Shown in pieces: positions 17,063 through 25,919 of a stretch of DNA of 63,885 nucleotides. This stretch comes from Candidatus Cloacimonadota bacterium (GTDB taxonomy: Bacteria > UBA4055). The stretch covers positions 1-63,885 of the forward strand of contig PDON01000069.1 of assembly GCA_002742935.1 (NCBI GenBank). Direction: 5' to 3'. The first letter of the stretch is position 1; each line of letters starts with the position of its first letter. The notes under the pieces were generated by a model, which did no database searches, had not been told where the DNA came from, and saw only the letters and a list, made by a program, of their open reading frames with translations. Both the position numbers and the translations under genes were made by a program.

Positions 17063-17869
17063 ATGATAAAAGAAAAAGATACCTCAATCTCTGTGATGAG
17101 CTTTAATATAAGATATGATTACCCAAATGATAGAGAGAACAACTGGAAATACAGAAAAAAAAGGGTAGTAAATGCTATTCTATTTTATCATCCTGATATT
17201 TTAGGAGCACAAGAAGTTCTACATAATCAACTAGAGGATTTGAAGATACATTTACAAGACTACAATGTAGTTGGAGTTGGAAGAGAGGATGGAAAAACCA
17301 AAGGTGAATATAGTGCTATCTTCTATAAGAAGGATAGGTTTGAGGAGATAGATACCGGATATTTTTGGCTAAGTGAAAATCCTGATGCTGTAGGAACAAA
17401 GGGTTGGGATTCTGCTTGTGAACGAATTGCTACTTGGATAAAACTTAAAGACCTAAGATCAGAAAAGATCCTTTTTATCCTAAATACCCATTTAGATCAT
17501 GTTGGGAAAAAGGCTAGAAAAGAGAGTGTAAACCTAATACTTAACAGATTGGAATCCTTAGCAAAAAATCTTCCAATAGTTGTAACAGGTGATTTCAACT
17601 CATCTCCTAATAGTAGCTATGTAAAAGATATAACAGATAAAGATGATAAACGATCCCTTACCAACTCTAGAGAGATTTCTGAAATAGTCTACGGACCAAA
17701 CTTTACCTTTCATAATTTTGGAAAAACTCCATTTGAGGAGAGAACCACTATTGATTATATATTTGTGAAGAATAATATAAAAGTTCTCAAACATGGAGTT
17801 TTGGCAGAAACAGATGGTAAAGAGTTTTTATCGGATCACACCCCTATTATCGCTAGAGTTGTGATTTAA
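17063..17869 (+). CDS. Endonuclease/exonuclease/phosphatase (EEP) family hydrolase
   Basis: 268 residues with an AGGAAAG ribosome binding site. EEP-fold motifs appear in order: SVMSFNIRYD (Asn metal ligand), GAQEVLHNQL (Glu), NTHLDHVGKKAR (catalytic His), VVTGDFNSSP (Asp/Asn), TIDYIFVKN and LSDHTPIIARV (Asp-His pair). The GYFWLSENPDAVGTKGWDSACER segment is typical of the bacterial subgroup often labelled endonuclease, with substrates that may be phosphodiesters other than DNA. No signal peptide is seen, so it is probably cytoplasmic. It appears to be a single-gene unit, converging on the TonB receptor gene 34 bp away. Confidence 0.85.
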   Translation: MIKEKDTSISVMSFNIRYDYPNDRENNWKYRKKRVVNAILFYHPDILGAQEVLHNQLEDLKIHLQDYNVVGVGREDGKTKGEYSAIFYKKDRFEEIDTGYFWLSENPDAVGTKGWDSACERIATWIKLKDLRSEKILFILNTHLDHVGKKARKESVNLILNRLESLAKNLPIVVTGDFNSSPNSSYVKDITDKDDKRSLTNSREISEIVYGPNFTFHNFGKTPFEERTTIDYIFVKNNIKVLKHGVLAETDGKEFLSDHTPIIARVVI

Positions 17870-17903
17870 CAAATTATTACTATAAAAACTTCGTTTCAAC
17901 AAC

Positions 17904-20246
17904 TTAAAACTCATAACTCAAACCTATGGTTGGCAAGATTCCTATACTTCTGTGCCTATTAATCTTATTCTCCCAAAAATCATATTTTGGAACCTCCGGC
18001 AACTTATAGTTATAAATATTTTGAATATCAACATAAGCTATTAAGGTACTACTTTTGAAGTTAAAAGTTCTATCTACTCTAATATCTAAATGATGACCCG
18101 CAGAGAGTCTATCTTCAAGAAATTCATCAGGTATATTTTTAACAAAACCGGGGTTTTCGGGATTTTCCGAAGGTATATAAACAGGTGTATATGGTATCCC
18201 CGTATAGTATCTAAATTTAAAAGCAAGTTCCCACTCAGGATTGAAGATATATCCACCTGAAAGATTGAAGATTACTCTTTGATCATATTGACTTGGGTAC
18301 TCCTTATTATTGTTTGGAGTAACTATAGTTTTTGAGTATGATAAACTCGCTAATCCATAGTATGGAGTATCTGAATATTTTTTCTGTATGGAAATATCTG
18401 CTCCATAGGAGTATGCTTTACCACCGGAGCTTAACTCAGCATAACCAAAGGATTGAAAATTATCCTCTCTTCCACCGTAACCAATCCCTGTATTTGTAAT
18501 TACAATGTGATCATTAACACCCTCAATAGTTCCACTTGGGAGATCTGTATAATTTTTAAAATATGTCTCCACATTCAATCTAAAATCATCATTAACAAAG
18601 TAGCTTGCCCCTAAAACACCCATCTCGTTTCTCAAAGGTTTCAAATCCCTATTTGCCTCATTTGTCATCCAAACTGTTGAAGGTGATTGATAGTATATTC
18701 CACCACTTAGTTTAAATGAAAGAACAGGATTGTATCTATATTTAATGGAACCTCTGGGACTAAATGTATGCTTATTGTTTAAAAAATCGTAGTAATCCCA
18801 TCTAATACCAAACTTAAAATCCAGTTTAGAGTTTAAAATATAATCCCAATCGGTATAGAAAGAGTACTTATTGGAGCTGTTATTCTGTATAAGATCACCA
18901 TCTAAGCCAAGAGAGGAGGAGGGGATTTTATTCCCGTTCTGATCATATATTGAATCTGCAAAAACCGTTTCATTATCAACAAATATTCTCTTGTATGAAA
19001 TACCCGATTTAACTCCTATCTTGTTTGAAAGAGTAGTAAAGTAGTTGATTTTTAAATTGGTTTCATTCTCAATAGAGTTACTTGAAAAATAGGGTACTTC
19101 ATCCTTATCCATCTGCTCAAAATCATACTTGTAAACATTACTGCTTAAAATAAAATCGAGATATCCACCTAAAACCAATCTTCTATAGTTAATTCCTCCA
19201 ATAAATATATTTTGGCTATTATCCATCAAGTTCCCATTTTTTACCTTGTTCTCCTCGCTACTCATATCTCTATCAACCTCATCAATTGCCAATAAACCCA
19301 TAAAAAATAGTTTATCATTTGGAGAAAGATCGTAGTTTAGAAAGAGGTTAAAATCTGTATATACAGGAACAAAAGGAAGTCCTGCGGCTTTAAAGATAAG
19401 ATCCAGATAGCTTTTTCTGGCTGAAAATATTAGACTACCCTTATCGTAGAGAGGGGTTTTAAAGTTTAAACCATATTGAGAAGCAGAAATATTTAGTTTT
19501 GTTTCAAAATCCTTTAACTTTTTATCTTGAATCTTTAAACCTAAAGTTGAAGACATCTTATCGCCATACTCAACACTAAAACCTCCGGTTGAAAATGAAA
19601 CATCATCTACAAACTCAAGATTAACAAAGCTTAAACTTCCGCTACTGCTACCTTGGTTACTAAAATGGTTTATATTGGGAACTTCAATATCATTTATTAA
19701 GAAAAGATTCTCTGAAGGTCCACCGCCTCTTACGAGAAGATCATTCCTTCCTCCAGATGTATTTATTGATATACCCGGAAGAGTAGAAACCGTTTTAACA
19801 ACATCTTCAAAACCACCGGGGAACCTTCTTATCTCTTCAGAAGAGAGGGAAATTCTACTCGTTTCAGTTTTCTCATCTTCGGGAAAATATCCAAGGGTAA
19901 AAACAGCCTCTTCAAGTTGATAACTCCTCTCTTTTATTTCAACCGAAACAGATACAACCTTTCCAACAGATACCGATATATCTGTTTTTATCTTAGGAAG
20001 ATAACCAATGTACTCTACTTTTATCCTCTGTAGACCAACCGGAACTCTTGTAATATAAAACTGACCTAAAGAATCTGTTTCAGCTCCCAATTTAGTTCCT
20101 ATAATAGTCACATTTGCAGAGTTTAAGGGAGATTTAGTAGTTGCATTAATAACCCTTCCGGAAATAGTACCATAGCTTCCGGATAATAGATCTGTAGCAG
20201 ATATAAATAGTATTAAAAAAAATGTTGAAAAACTTAATTTATTCAT
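17904..20246 (-). CDS. TonB-dependent outer-membrane receptor with carboxypeptidase-regulatory-like domain
   Basis: 780 residues. A signal peptide (to about residue 23) is followed by a carboxypeptidase-regulatory-like domain (about 25-110: GTISGRVINATTKSPLNSANV, TDSLGQFYITRVPVGLQRIKVEYIGY). A plug domain (about 125-225: ETSRISLSSEEIRRFPGGFEDV, VRGGGPSENLFLINDIEVPNINHF) and a 22-strand-type barrel follow, ending in an aromatic residue (GLSYEF). Such receptors import siderophores, vitamins or glycan/peptide fragments across the outer membrane with TonB-ExbBD energy. No SusD-like partner is adjacent, so the substrate is open. A TTACCTA-TCTT-TAGGTAA hairpin (20264-20281) lies just before its ribosome binding site. 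Confidence 0.9.
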   Translation of the reverse strand: MNKLSFSTFFLILFISATDLLSGSYGTISGRVINATTKSPLNSANVTIIGTKLGAETDSLGQFYITRVPVGLQRIKVEYIGYLPKIKTDISVSVGKVVSVSVEIKERSYQLEEAVFTLGYFPEDEKTETSRISLSSEEIRRFPGGFEDVVKTVSTLPGISINTSGGRNDLLVRGGGPSENLFLINDIEVPNINHFSNQGSSSGSLSFVNLEFVDDVSFSTGGFSVEYGDKMSSTLGLKIQDKKLKDFETKLNISASQYGLNFKTPLYDKGSLIFSARKSYLDLIFKAAGLPFVPVYTDFNLFLNYDLSPNDKLFFMGLLAIDEVDRDMSSEENKVKNGNLMDNSQNIFIGGINYRRLVLGGYLDFILSSNVYKYDFEQMDKDEVPYFSSNSIENETNLKINYFTTLSNKIGVKSGISYKRIFVDNETVFADSIYDQNGNKIPSSSLGLDGDLIQNNSSNKYSFYTDWDYILNSKLDFKFGIRWDYYDFLNNKHTFSPRGSIKYRYNPVLSFKLSGGIYYQSPSTVWMTNEANRDLKPLRNEMGVLGASYFVNDDFRLNVETYFKNYTDLPSGTIEGVNDHIVITNTGIGYGGREDNFQSFGYAELSSGGKAYSYGADISIQKKYSDTPYYGLASLSYSKTIVTPNNNKEYPSQYDQRVIFNLSGGYIFNPEWELAFKFRYYTGIPYTPVYIPSENPENPGFVKNIPDEFLEDRLSAGHHLDIRVDRTFNFKSSTLIAYVDIQNIYNYKLPEVPKYDFWENKINRHRSIGILPTIGLSYEF

Positions 20247-20263
20247 ACAATAAACCTTTATAG

Positions 20264-20281
20264 TTACCTATCTTTAGGTAA
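20264..20281 (-). promoter_or_regulatory. Leader hairpin before TonB receptor gene
   Basis: Perfect 7-bp stem with a 4-nt loop, 17 bp before the start codon on the minus strand. Further upstream is a second inverted repeat, AATAATAGT (20284-20292) / ACTATTATT (20312-20320). Either could be a regulator site of the divergent 106-bp intergenic region; neither matches a motif I know. Confidence 0.3.
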
Positions 20282-20352
20282 ATAATAATAGTTATTTCAA
20301 CAATTATCAATACTATTATTTTAAAACTATTAAATATGTTAGAGAGATAATT

Positions 20353-20862
20353 ATGAGTCTTAATATCAAGATTAAAATAGATGATAAAATGCAAAAAGGC
20401 TTCTACTACTTAACAGAACCTATGGGGAAAAACTTCGATCCTGAATTTAAACCGGAACTGACACCAAAAGAGATGCTGGAACTAGGCGTTTTTGGTGGTA
20501 AATATATGACAGATTGTAAAGATGAGTTCCCTAAACATTGGTTTGAAAATGCAAAGCTCTCCCCTGTTAAAAAGGATCCTTCGCTAAACTATTTTAAGGT
20601 TGATGCCTCACTTCCTCTAAAAGAGTGGGAAAAGAAAGGTTGGATCTATCCTGAAGATCCTAGAGGATGGTTTCAATGGTATTGTAGATACTACTATGGC
20701 AGAAGAATAGCTGATGAGGATAAGAGACAAATAAAAAGGTGGAAAGCTATAAGAAGACATATAGGTGCTGTAAGAAAAAATTGTATACAAGGAGACCTTA
20801 GTTGCAGACCAAAGCAGAGACAAGCTCTTCTCCATTGGGCTTATGATAGCAGAATTATTTAG
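20353..20862 (+). CDS. Conserved hypothetical protein
   Basis: 169 residues, start after an AGAGAGA site. The sequence is rich in Trp, Tyr and basic residues, with blocks such as LGVFGGKYMTDC, GWIYPEDPRGWFQWYCRYYYGRR, KRWKAIRRHIGAVRKNC and CRPKQRQALLHWAYDSR. I recognise this as a conserved family of unknown function found in diverse bacteria and some eukaryotes. Four Cys are present but no clear zinc motif. It is not membrane-bound. Its TAG stop codon lies inside the end-motif of the MITE-like element starting at 20858, so the C-terminal few residues may have been altered by insertion. Confidence 0.7.
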   Translation: MSLNIKIKIDDKMQKGFYYLTEPMGKNFDPEFKPELTPKEMLELGVFGGKYMTDCKDEFPKHWFENAKLSPVKKDPSLNYFKVDASLPLKEWEKKGWIYPEDPRGWFQWYCRYYYGRRIADEDKRQIKRWKAIRRHIGAVRKNCIQGDLSCRPKQRQALLHWAYDSRII

Positions 20863-21013
20863 GATCTACTGAAAAAAGCCATAAACTTTGAATTTCGGCG
20901 TTAAAATAGATTTAAGAAAATAAATATATGAACAAGAACCTTGTATCTTATTTCAAATACATCTGCACAAATTATTAAATAAAATATTAATATGGTTTTT
21001 AGTAGATCCTAAA
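20858..21013. mobile_element. MITE-like element with terminal inverted repeats
   Basis: The left end reads TTTAGGATCTACTGAAAAA and the right end is its inverse, TTTTTAGTAGATCCTAAA; both are followed inward by CCAT or GCCAT. The element is 156 bp, non-coding and AT-rich. Its right half (about 20930-21000) resembles 46850-46934 and, inverted, 58887-58960. Single copies of the end-motif also occur at 1882, 13669, 16889, 51360 and 58886. It overlaps the last codons of the 20353 gene. I could not define a target-site duplication. Confidence 0.65.
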
Positions 21014-21043
21014 ATAAAAAAGGGCTGAAAATTTTCAGCCCTT
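21014..21043 (-). terminator. Rho-independent terminator of tRNA-Leu
   Basis: On the minus strand, the perfect palindrome AGGGCTGAAAATTTTCAGCCCT (21021-21042; GGGCTGAAAA arm) is followed by a T run (TTTTTATTTT), directly after the tRNA 3' end. Confidence 0.85.
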
Positions 21044-21045
21044 CA

Positions 21046-21129
21046 TGCCTCGGGCCGGAATCGAACCGGCACGGAGTTGCCTCCACAGGATTTTGAGTCC
21101 AGCGCGTCTACCAATTTCACCACCGAGGC
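21046..21129 (-). tRNA. tRNA-Leu (anticodon CAA)
   Basis: Class II tRNA of 84 nt including the discriminator base. The acceptor stem GCCTCGG / CCGAGGC is perfect, the D-arm contains AATTGGTAGACG, the anticodon loop is CTCAAAA (CAA, reads UUG), the long variable arm is GGAG-GCAA-CTCC, and the T-arm is GCCGG-TTCGATT-CCGGC. The anticodon stem has one U-U mismatch at 28-42. CCA is not encoded. It stands alone with its own terminator. Confidence 0.93.
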
Positions 21130-21625
21130 TTAAATCTGTGGCTAATGATACATATCTTTTTTTTAAATGTCAAGAATATTCTTTTGTAACTAAACACCTC
21201 AAAAAAATCATGAAAACATGAAGGTTTAAGGCTACTCCTTTGGTAAGATCAGGTTTAGAAGTGAAATTTTATGACTCAACTTTGACCTAGTTAGAGTATA
21301 CTTTTAAAATATAATAAACACTAGCCATTTATAAGGGAAAATAGAATTTATCTTCTATATTGTATTCAGAATTTTTTCATAAAAATATAAATCTGCATAC
21401 ATAACAATAAAACAAATTAAAAAACAATTAAATTTTATTGTTATTTATAAAAACTTTTACTATAATTTCACTACTGGAAAGTAGGTAGAAAACTCTTTAT
21501 CCTAAAGCTAACATAGCATAGTTTTGAAAATCTAAATTTTAAGATTGTATCTATGCTTAGAAACTATTTTAATAGTATATTAGGTTATAAAATCATAATT
21601 ATGTAATTTTAATACGGAGGTTGTT
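21130..21625. other. Intergenic stretch before uraA
   Basis: 495 bp, very AT-rich, no ORF. It should hold the tRNA-Leu promoter (minus) and the uraA promoter (plus). An ATAAACACTAGCCA segment (21307-21320) also occurs at 1903-1916. I see no recognisable riboswitch or PyrR-type leader. Confidence 0.5.
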
Positions 21626-22861
21626 TTGATCAACAAAACAGAGTACAGTTTCAGATTAAAAGATGGGTTGATAGGAGCTCAAATGCTCTTTGTAGCTTTT
21701 GGAGCTTTAGTTTTAGTTCCTCTTTTAACGGGTCTTGATCCAAATGTAGCACTTTTTACGGCAGGTGTGGGTACTCTTATTTTTCAATTTATAACTAAAA
21801 GGAAAGTTCCAATCTTTTTGGCTTCATCTTTTGCTTTTATTGCTCCTATTATATATGGGGTTAAAACTTGGGGTATAGCTTCAACTATGTCCGGACTTGC
21901 AGCTGCCGGTGTTGTTTATATACTTTTAGCTCTTCTTATAAGATGGAAGGGTAGCGAGATTGTACTGAGAGTTCTTCCTCCTATTGTTACGGGTCCCGTA
22001 ATTATGGTTATAGGTTTAATTCTCTCACCTGTAGCTGTAAATATGGCAATGGGGAAAACGGGTGATGGATCTGTTGTTCTTTTTGATGAAACTACAGCAC
22101 TTATAATTTCCATGTCCTCTCTTACCGTTACTATTTTAGTCTCTCTCTTAGGTAAGGGTATATTAAAACTTATTCCTATACTTTGTGGGATTGTAGTGGG
22201 TTATGTACTATCTCTATTTTTTGGAATAGTAGATTTTTCTCCCATTGGTAATGCAGCATGGATTTCTATACCTGCATTTACTGCTCCCGAATGGAATAGT
22301 GAAGCTGTTCTTTACATTCTTCCAATAGCAATAGCCCCTGCTATTGAGCATTTTGGAGACATATTGGCAATTGGTTCAATAACAGGGAAAAACTATCTTA
22401 AAGATCCCGGAATACACAGAACTATGATTGGAGATGGTGTTGCCACAGCTTTTGCTTCACTTTTAGGAGGACCTCCAAATACAACATATTCAGAAGTTAC
22501 AGGAGCTGTTGCTCTTACAAAATCATTCAATCCGGGAATTATGACTTGGGCTTCAATTGTTGCAATAATTTTAGCCTTCGTAGGTAAGCTTGGAGCTCTA
22601 TTACAAACAATTCCAATTCCCGTAATGGGGGGAATAATGCTTCTTCTCTTTGGAGCAATCATGGTAGTAGGATTAAACAGCTTAGTAAAGGCAGGAGATG
22701 ATCTTTTAGAACCGAGAAATCTTGCAATTGTTGCTTTAATTCTTATATTTGGTATTGGGGGAATGAGTTTTTCCGTTGGAGATTTTAATCTAAAAGGTAT
22801 AGGACTGGCAGGTATTTTAGGAATCTTCTTAAACTTAGTTCTACCAAAAACAAAACATTAA
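21626..22861 (+). CDS. uraA: Uracil permease (NCS2 family)
   Basis: 411 residues, TTG start after a good ACGGAGG site. About 12-14 membrane helices. NCS2 marks are visible: an N-terminal GAQMLFVAFGALVLVPLLTGLDPNVALFTAG, the substrate-site Glu in PAIEHFGDI, and GGPPNTTYSEVTGAVALTKSFNPG. It imports uracil with protons through the inner membrane. The next gene, upp, starts 15 bp downstream, so the pair forms an uptake-and-salvage operon ending in a terminator at 23546. Confidence 0.93.
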   Translation: MINKTEYSFRLKDGLIGAQMLFVAFGALVLVPLLTGLDPNVALFTAGVGTLIFQFITKRKVPIFLASSFAFIAPIIYGVKTWGIASTMSGLAAAGVVYILLALLIRWKGSEIVLRVLPPIVTGPVIMVIGLILSPVAVNMAMGKTGDGSVVLFDETTALIISMSSLTVTILVSLLGKGILKLIPILCGIVVGYVLSLFFGIVDFSPIGNAAWISIPAFTAPEWNSEAVLYILPIAIAPAIEHFGDILAIGSITGKNYLKDPGIHRTMIGDGVATAFASLLGGPPNTTYSEVTGAVALTKSFNPGIMTWASIVAIILAFVGKLGALLQTIPIPVMGGIMLLLFGAIMVVGLNSLVKAGDDLLEPRNLAIVALILIFGIGGMSFSVGDFNLKGIGLAGILGIFLNLVLPKTKH

Positions 22862-22876
22862 AAACTGGAGAAATAT

Positions 22877-23497
22877 ATGGTTTACGAGTCAGATCACCCA
22901 TTGATAAAAAATAAATTAACACTCTTGAGGGATAAGAAAACATCTCATAAAAAATTTAGAGAGTTATCTAACGAAATTACCATGCTCTTAGCATATGAAG
23001 CTCTAAAGGATATAGAAACTAAAGAGGTTGATGTTGAAACACCTATAGAGGTAACAAAGGGTATTGAGATTGTTTCAGATTTGGTTATTGTTCCTATTTT
23101 AAGAGCAGGTGTGGGAATGCTTGATGGTATAACCTCTCTTATACCTACGGCAAGAACCGGTTTTGTAGGTGTTTACAGAGATCCTGAAACAAAGAAACCT
23201 ATTGAATACTATTGTAAGTTTCCGGAAGAGATTGAATCTCCAATGGCTATAGTTGTTGATCCTATGCTTGCGACAGGTGGATCTATGTGTGCGACTATTG
23301 ATATGCTAAAAGAGAAAGGATTTAACTCTATAAAGGTTATCACTATAATCTCTGCCCCTGAAGGTATAGAGGAGGTAAAAAAATATCACCCTGAGGTTGA
23401 TATATACACCGGTAATATTGACAGATTCCTAAATGAAAACAAATATATTGTTCCGGGTTTAGGAGATGCAGGTGATAGGTTATTTGGAACTAAATAA
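22877..23497 (+). CDS. upp: Uracil phosphoribosyltransferase
   Basis: 206 residues, typical length. It converts uracil and PRPP to UMP. The PRPP-binding motif is VVDPMLATGGSM; other family marks are VVPILRAGVGMLDGI and the C-terminal YIVPGLGDAGDRLFGT that holds the uracil site. ATG start with a GGAG site 9 bp upstream. Cytoplasmic; co-transcribed with uraA. Confidence 0.95.
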   Translation: MVYESDHPLIKNKLTLLRDKKTSHKKFRELSNEITMLLAYEALKDIETKEVDVETPIEVTKGIEIVSDLVIVPILRAGVGMLDGITSLIPTARTGFVGVYRDPETKKPIEYYCKFPEEIESPMAIVVDPMLATGGSMCATIDMLKEKGFNSIKVITIISAPEGIEEVKKYHPEVDIYTGNIDRFLNENKYIVPGLGDAGDRLFGTK

Positions 23498-23798
23498 GGG
23501 TATACATAATAATAGATACCTGGTACAATGGTATTAATCTTTTTGAAAGCCTCCAAATTTGGAGGCTTTTGAATAATATTAAAAAAGTAGTGGGTATAAT
23601 ATCCTTAACCTTAACTTAAAAGCTCTTCCCTATGTTTTAGCTTTACAATTACTCCATGCTACATTATATTTTAGGTGGTGAAAAATCTATTAATAATTAG
23701 GTTTGGTTTAGATTTGATCAACAGACAATTTAAGTGGTTTAGAGATCAAAATTTAGGTTTAATTAAAGAGCAAAGTTTTGGGAAGATAATTTAAAAAG
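23498..23798. other. Intergenic stretch between upp and holB
   Basis: Contains the upp terminator (23546-23570). I see nothing else definite in the remaining AT-rich 230 bp, which must carry the holB promoter. Confidence 0.5.
23546..23570 (+). terminator. Rho-independent terminator of uraA-upp
   Basis: Perfect palindrome of AAAGCCTCCAAA and its complement (23546-23569) followed by T. Nearly the same stem (AAGCCTCC / GGAGGCTT) terminates fhs at 62762. Confidence 0.8.
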
Positions 23799-24845
23799 GT
23801 GGATAAGATAGATTTTTTTAGAGACATATACGGGCAAAAGATAATAAGAGAAAATCTTTCAAAAGCTATTGTAACAAATAGAATACACCACGCTTACCTG
23901 TTTGAAGGTAAAAAGGGAAGTGGTAGAAAAGCTATTGTTTATGAGTTTATGAAAATTATCAATTGTACAAACCGTAAGGAGGATGAGGGTTATTGTGGAT
24001 CATGTAGAGAGTGTAAAAATTTAAGCTCTATGAAATCTGAAAATATTCTCTTTTTACACCCTGAAAAGTCGGAGCTTACATCTGCTGAAATAAAACTTTT
24101 TGAAGATGAACTTGAACTTTCAGGTAAAAAAAAGGGGTACTTTTCATTCACTCCCAGCGGTAGATTTATAACTATCAATAAAGTGAAGGGTATCAAAGAT
24201 TTTACAAAACTATTTTCAGTTGATGGTAAAAGCAGATTTATCATTATTGATATGGCAGAAAGAATGAATAAAGAAGCTCAAAACTCACTTTTAAAGATTT
24301 TAGAAGAACCACCCAAAGGTTTTTTCTTCTTTCTAATAACCGAAAGTAAGGAGCTTCTTCTTCCAACAATAATATCAAGATGTAACACTATTGAATTTGG
24401 AAATATTGAAAATAGAGAACTGGAAAGATATTTAATTGATAATAACTATGAGGTATCTCAAAAGGCTATAGAGTTGTCATCGGGTTCCATAACTTCTTTA
24501 GAATACTTGGGCAGTGAAAAAGGTAAAACTATAATCTCAAAAGTTAGTGAGTATATAGAGATCCTAAACAATACAACGCCACCTGAAACAGTCTTAGCAT
24601 TAGACAGATTTATTTTGAATTCCAAAGAGGAAAAACTAGAAGTAGATCTCATTATTGAAATATTAATTGAGACTATTAATGAGATCTGTAGAGATTCTAT
24701 AAAAAAGGGGAACTATCAACTAGGTAAAAAATATTCTGAAATTACCAATAATTTAATTTCTATGCTTAAAAGAAATATAAACCCTCGTTTACTGTTTCTG
24801 AACCACTATTTAAGCTACAGAGAGGAAAAGAAGATTGCAAAATAA
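23799..24845 (+). CDS. holB: DNA polymerase III delta' subunit (clamp loader)
   Basis: 348 residues from a GTG start; the ribosome binding site is poor (GGGAAG about 14 bp upstream), so the exact start is less sure. It is AAA+-like: HHAYLFEGKKGSGRKA replaces a normal Walker A (GKKGSGRK), a zinc-binding cluster CTNRKEDEGYCGSCREC, FIIIDMAERMNKEAQNSLLKILEEPPKGFFFFLI, and the ISRC motif of delta' (LLPTIISRCNTIEF). It helps to load the sliding clamp. It overlaps ricT by 11 bp, an arrangement also seen in Firmicutes (holB-yaaT). Confidence 0.85.
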   Translation: MDKIDFFRDIYGQKIIRENLSKAIVTNRIHHAYLFEGKKGSGRKAIVYEFMKIINCTNRKEDEGYCGSCRECKNLSSMKSENILFLHPEKSELTSAEIKLFEDELELSGKKKGYFSFTPSGRFITINKVKGIKDFTKLFSVDGKSRFIIIDMAERMNKEAQNSLLKILEEPPKGFFFFLITESKELLLPTIISRCNTIEFGNIENRELERYLIDNNYEVSQKAIELSSGSITSLEYLGSEKGKTIISKVSEYIEILNNTTPPETVLALDRFILNSKEEKLEVDLIIEILIETINEICRDSIKKGNYQLGKKYSEITNNLISMLKRNINPRLLFLNHYLSYREEKKIAK

Positions 24846-25869
24846 AAATAATAATAAAGATTTTTTGAATTTAGAAAATAGCGTATTTACAACCCATGAT
24901 ATTAGTGAAGAAGAGAGAATCTTGTATGCAATAGAGGTTGAGTTTAAAGGTTCGAGAAAAGAGGTTCACAAAAACCCTAAGAAATTATCTTTAAGAGTCT
25001 CCGATTATGTATTGGTTACAACCAATGGTGGCGAGGATATGGGTAAGGTGAAAAACATCTACAGATCCAGTATTTTAGCAGAAGATTTTCAGTATGATGG
25101 AGAGGTTATAAGAAGAAGTAATGCTATTGATCTTAGAAGATTACATGAAAACAGAAAGATTGAGGATCAAATCCTTATAGATTCCAGAAAAAAAGCCAAA
25201 AAATATGGTCTGGATATGAAGTTTCTTGATATTGAGTATAAGTTTGACAGGAGAAAACTTGTATTCTTCTTTACAGCAGATGGTAGGGTAGATTTTAGAG
25301 AACTTGTAAAAAACTTAGCTTCTGAATATAGAACAAGAATTGAGCTTAGACAGATTGGTGTAAGAGATGAAGCCAGAAGAGTTGGAGGTATAGGAATGTG
25401 TGGAAGAGAGACCTGTTGCTCCTCATTTTTAAAATCATTTTCACCAATAAATGTTTCTATGGCAAGAGATCAAAATCTTTTTATTAAGGCTGAAAAATTT
25501 TCAGGGTTATGTGGTAAACTCATGTGTTGTTTAAAGTATGAACACAGTTTCTATCTTGAACATAGAAAAGGTTTGCCGGAACCGGGAACTATTATAAAAA
25601 CAGAGAAAGGTGATTATCTGGTAACTATTTATGATATATTTAACAATACAATTACTATTCAGAGTAGATCCGGAGATTATATAACCTATAAGAGAGATGA
25701 TTTTATTGAGTATATCTCTAAACTACCCCAAAACTCATTGGTTAAGCAGGGAGTGAAAGAGAATGATAACTCTCTAGATGATAATATTTTAGAGCAGAAT
25801 GATAATGGCTATAAAAAGGTTAGAGATAATCAAAACAGAGAAAAAAAAGATAGTAAGAGAAGCAATTGA
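24835..25869 (+). CDS. ricT: PSP1-domain protein RicT (YaaT-like)
   Basis: 344 residues, TTG start inside the end of holB with an AGAGGAAAAG site. The PSP1 domain is clear: VLVTTNGGEDMGKV, FFFTADGRVDFRELVKNLASEYRTRIELRQIGVRDEARRVGGIGMCGRETCCSSFL, and FSGLCGKLMCCLKYEH. These cysteines correspond to those of the RicT subunit of the B. subtilis RicAFT complex, which binds Fe-S clusters and affects RNase Y. RicA and RicF are not in this window, but RNase Y is (36739). The charged C-terminal tail is low-complexity. Confidence 0.85.
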   Translation: MQNKNNNKDFLNLENSVFTTHDISEEERILYAIEVEFKGSRKEVHKNPKKLSLRVSDYVLVTTNGGEDMGKVKNIYRSSILAEDFQYDGEVIRRSNAIDLRRLHENRKIEDQILIDSRKKAKKYGLDMKFLDIEYKFDRRKLVFFFTADGRVDFRELVKNLASEYRTRIELRQIGVRDEARRVGGIGMCGRETCCSSFLKSFSPINVSMARDQNLFIKAEKFSGLCGKLMCCLKYEHSFYLEHRKGLPEPGTIIKTEKGDYLVTIYDIFNNTITIQSRSGDYITYKRDDFIEYISKLPQNSLVKQGVKENDNSLDDNILEQNDNGYKKVRDNQNREKKDSKRSN

Positions 25870-25919
25870 TTATTATCAATAAACCAAGTATAATTTTTAA
25901 TTAATACCGAGCAAAAATA

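Noticed and set aside
21481..21625. Riboswitch or PyrR-type attenuator before uraA-upp
   Set aside because: No conserved anti-antiterminator stem or terminator hairpin is found in the leader.
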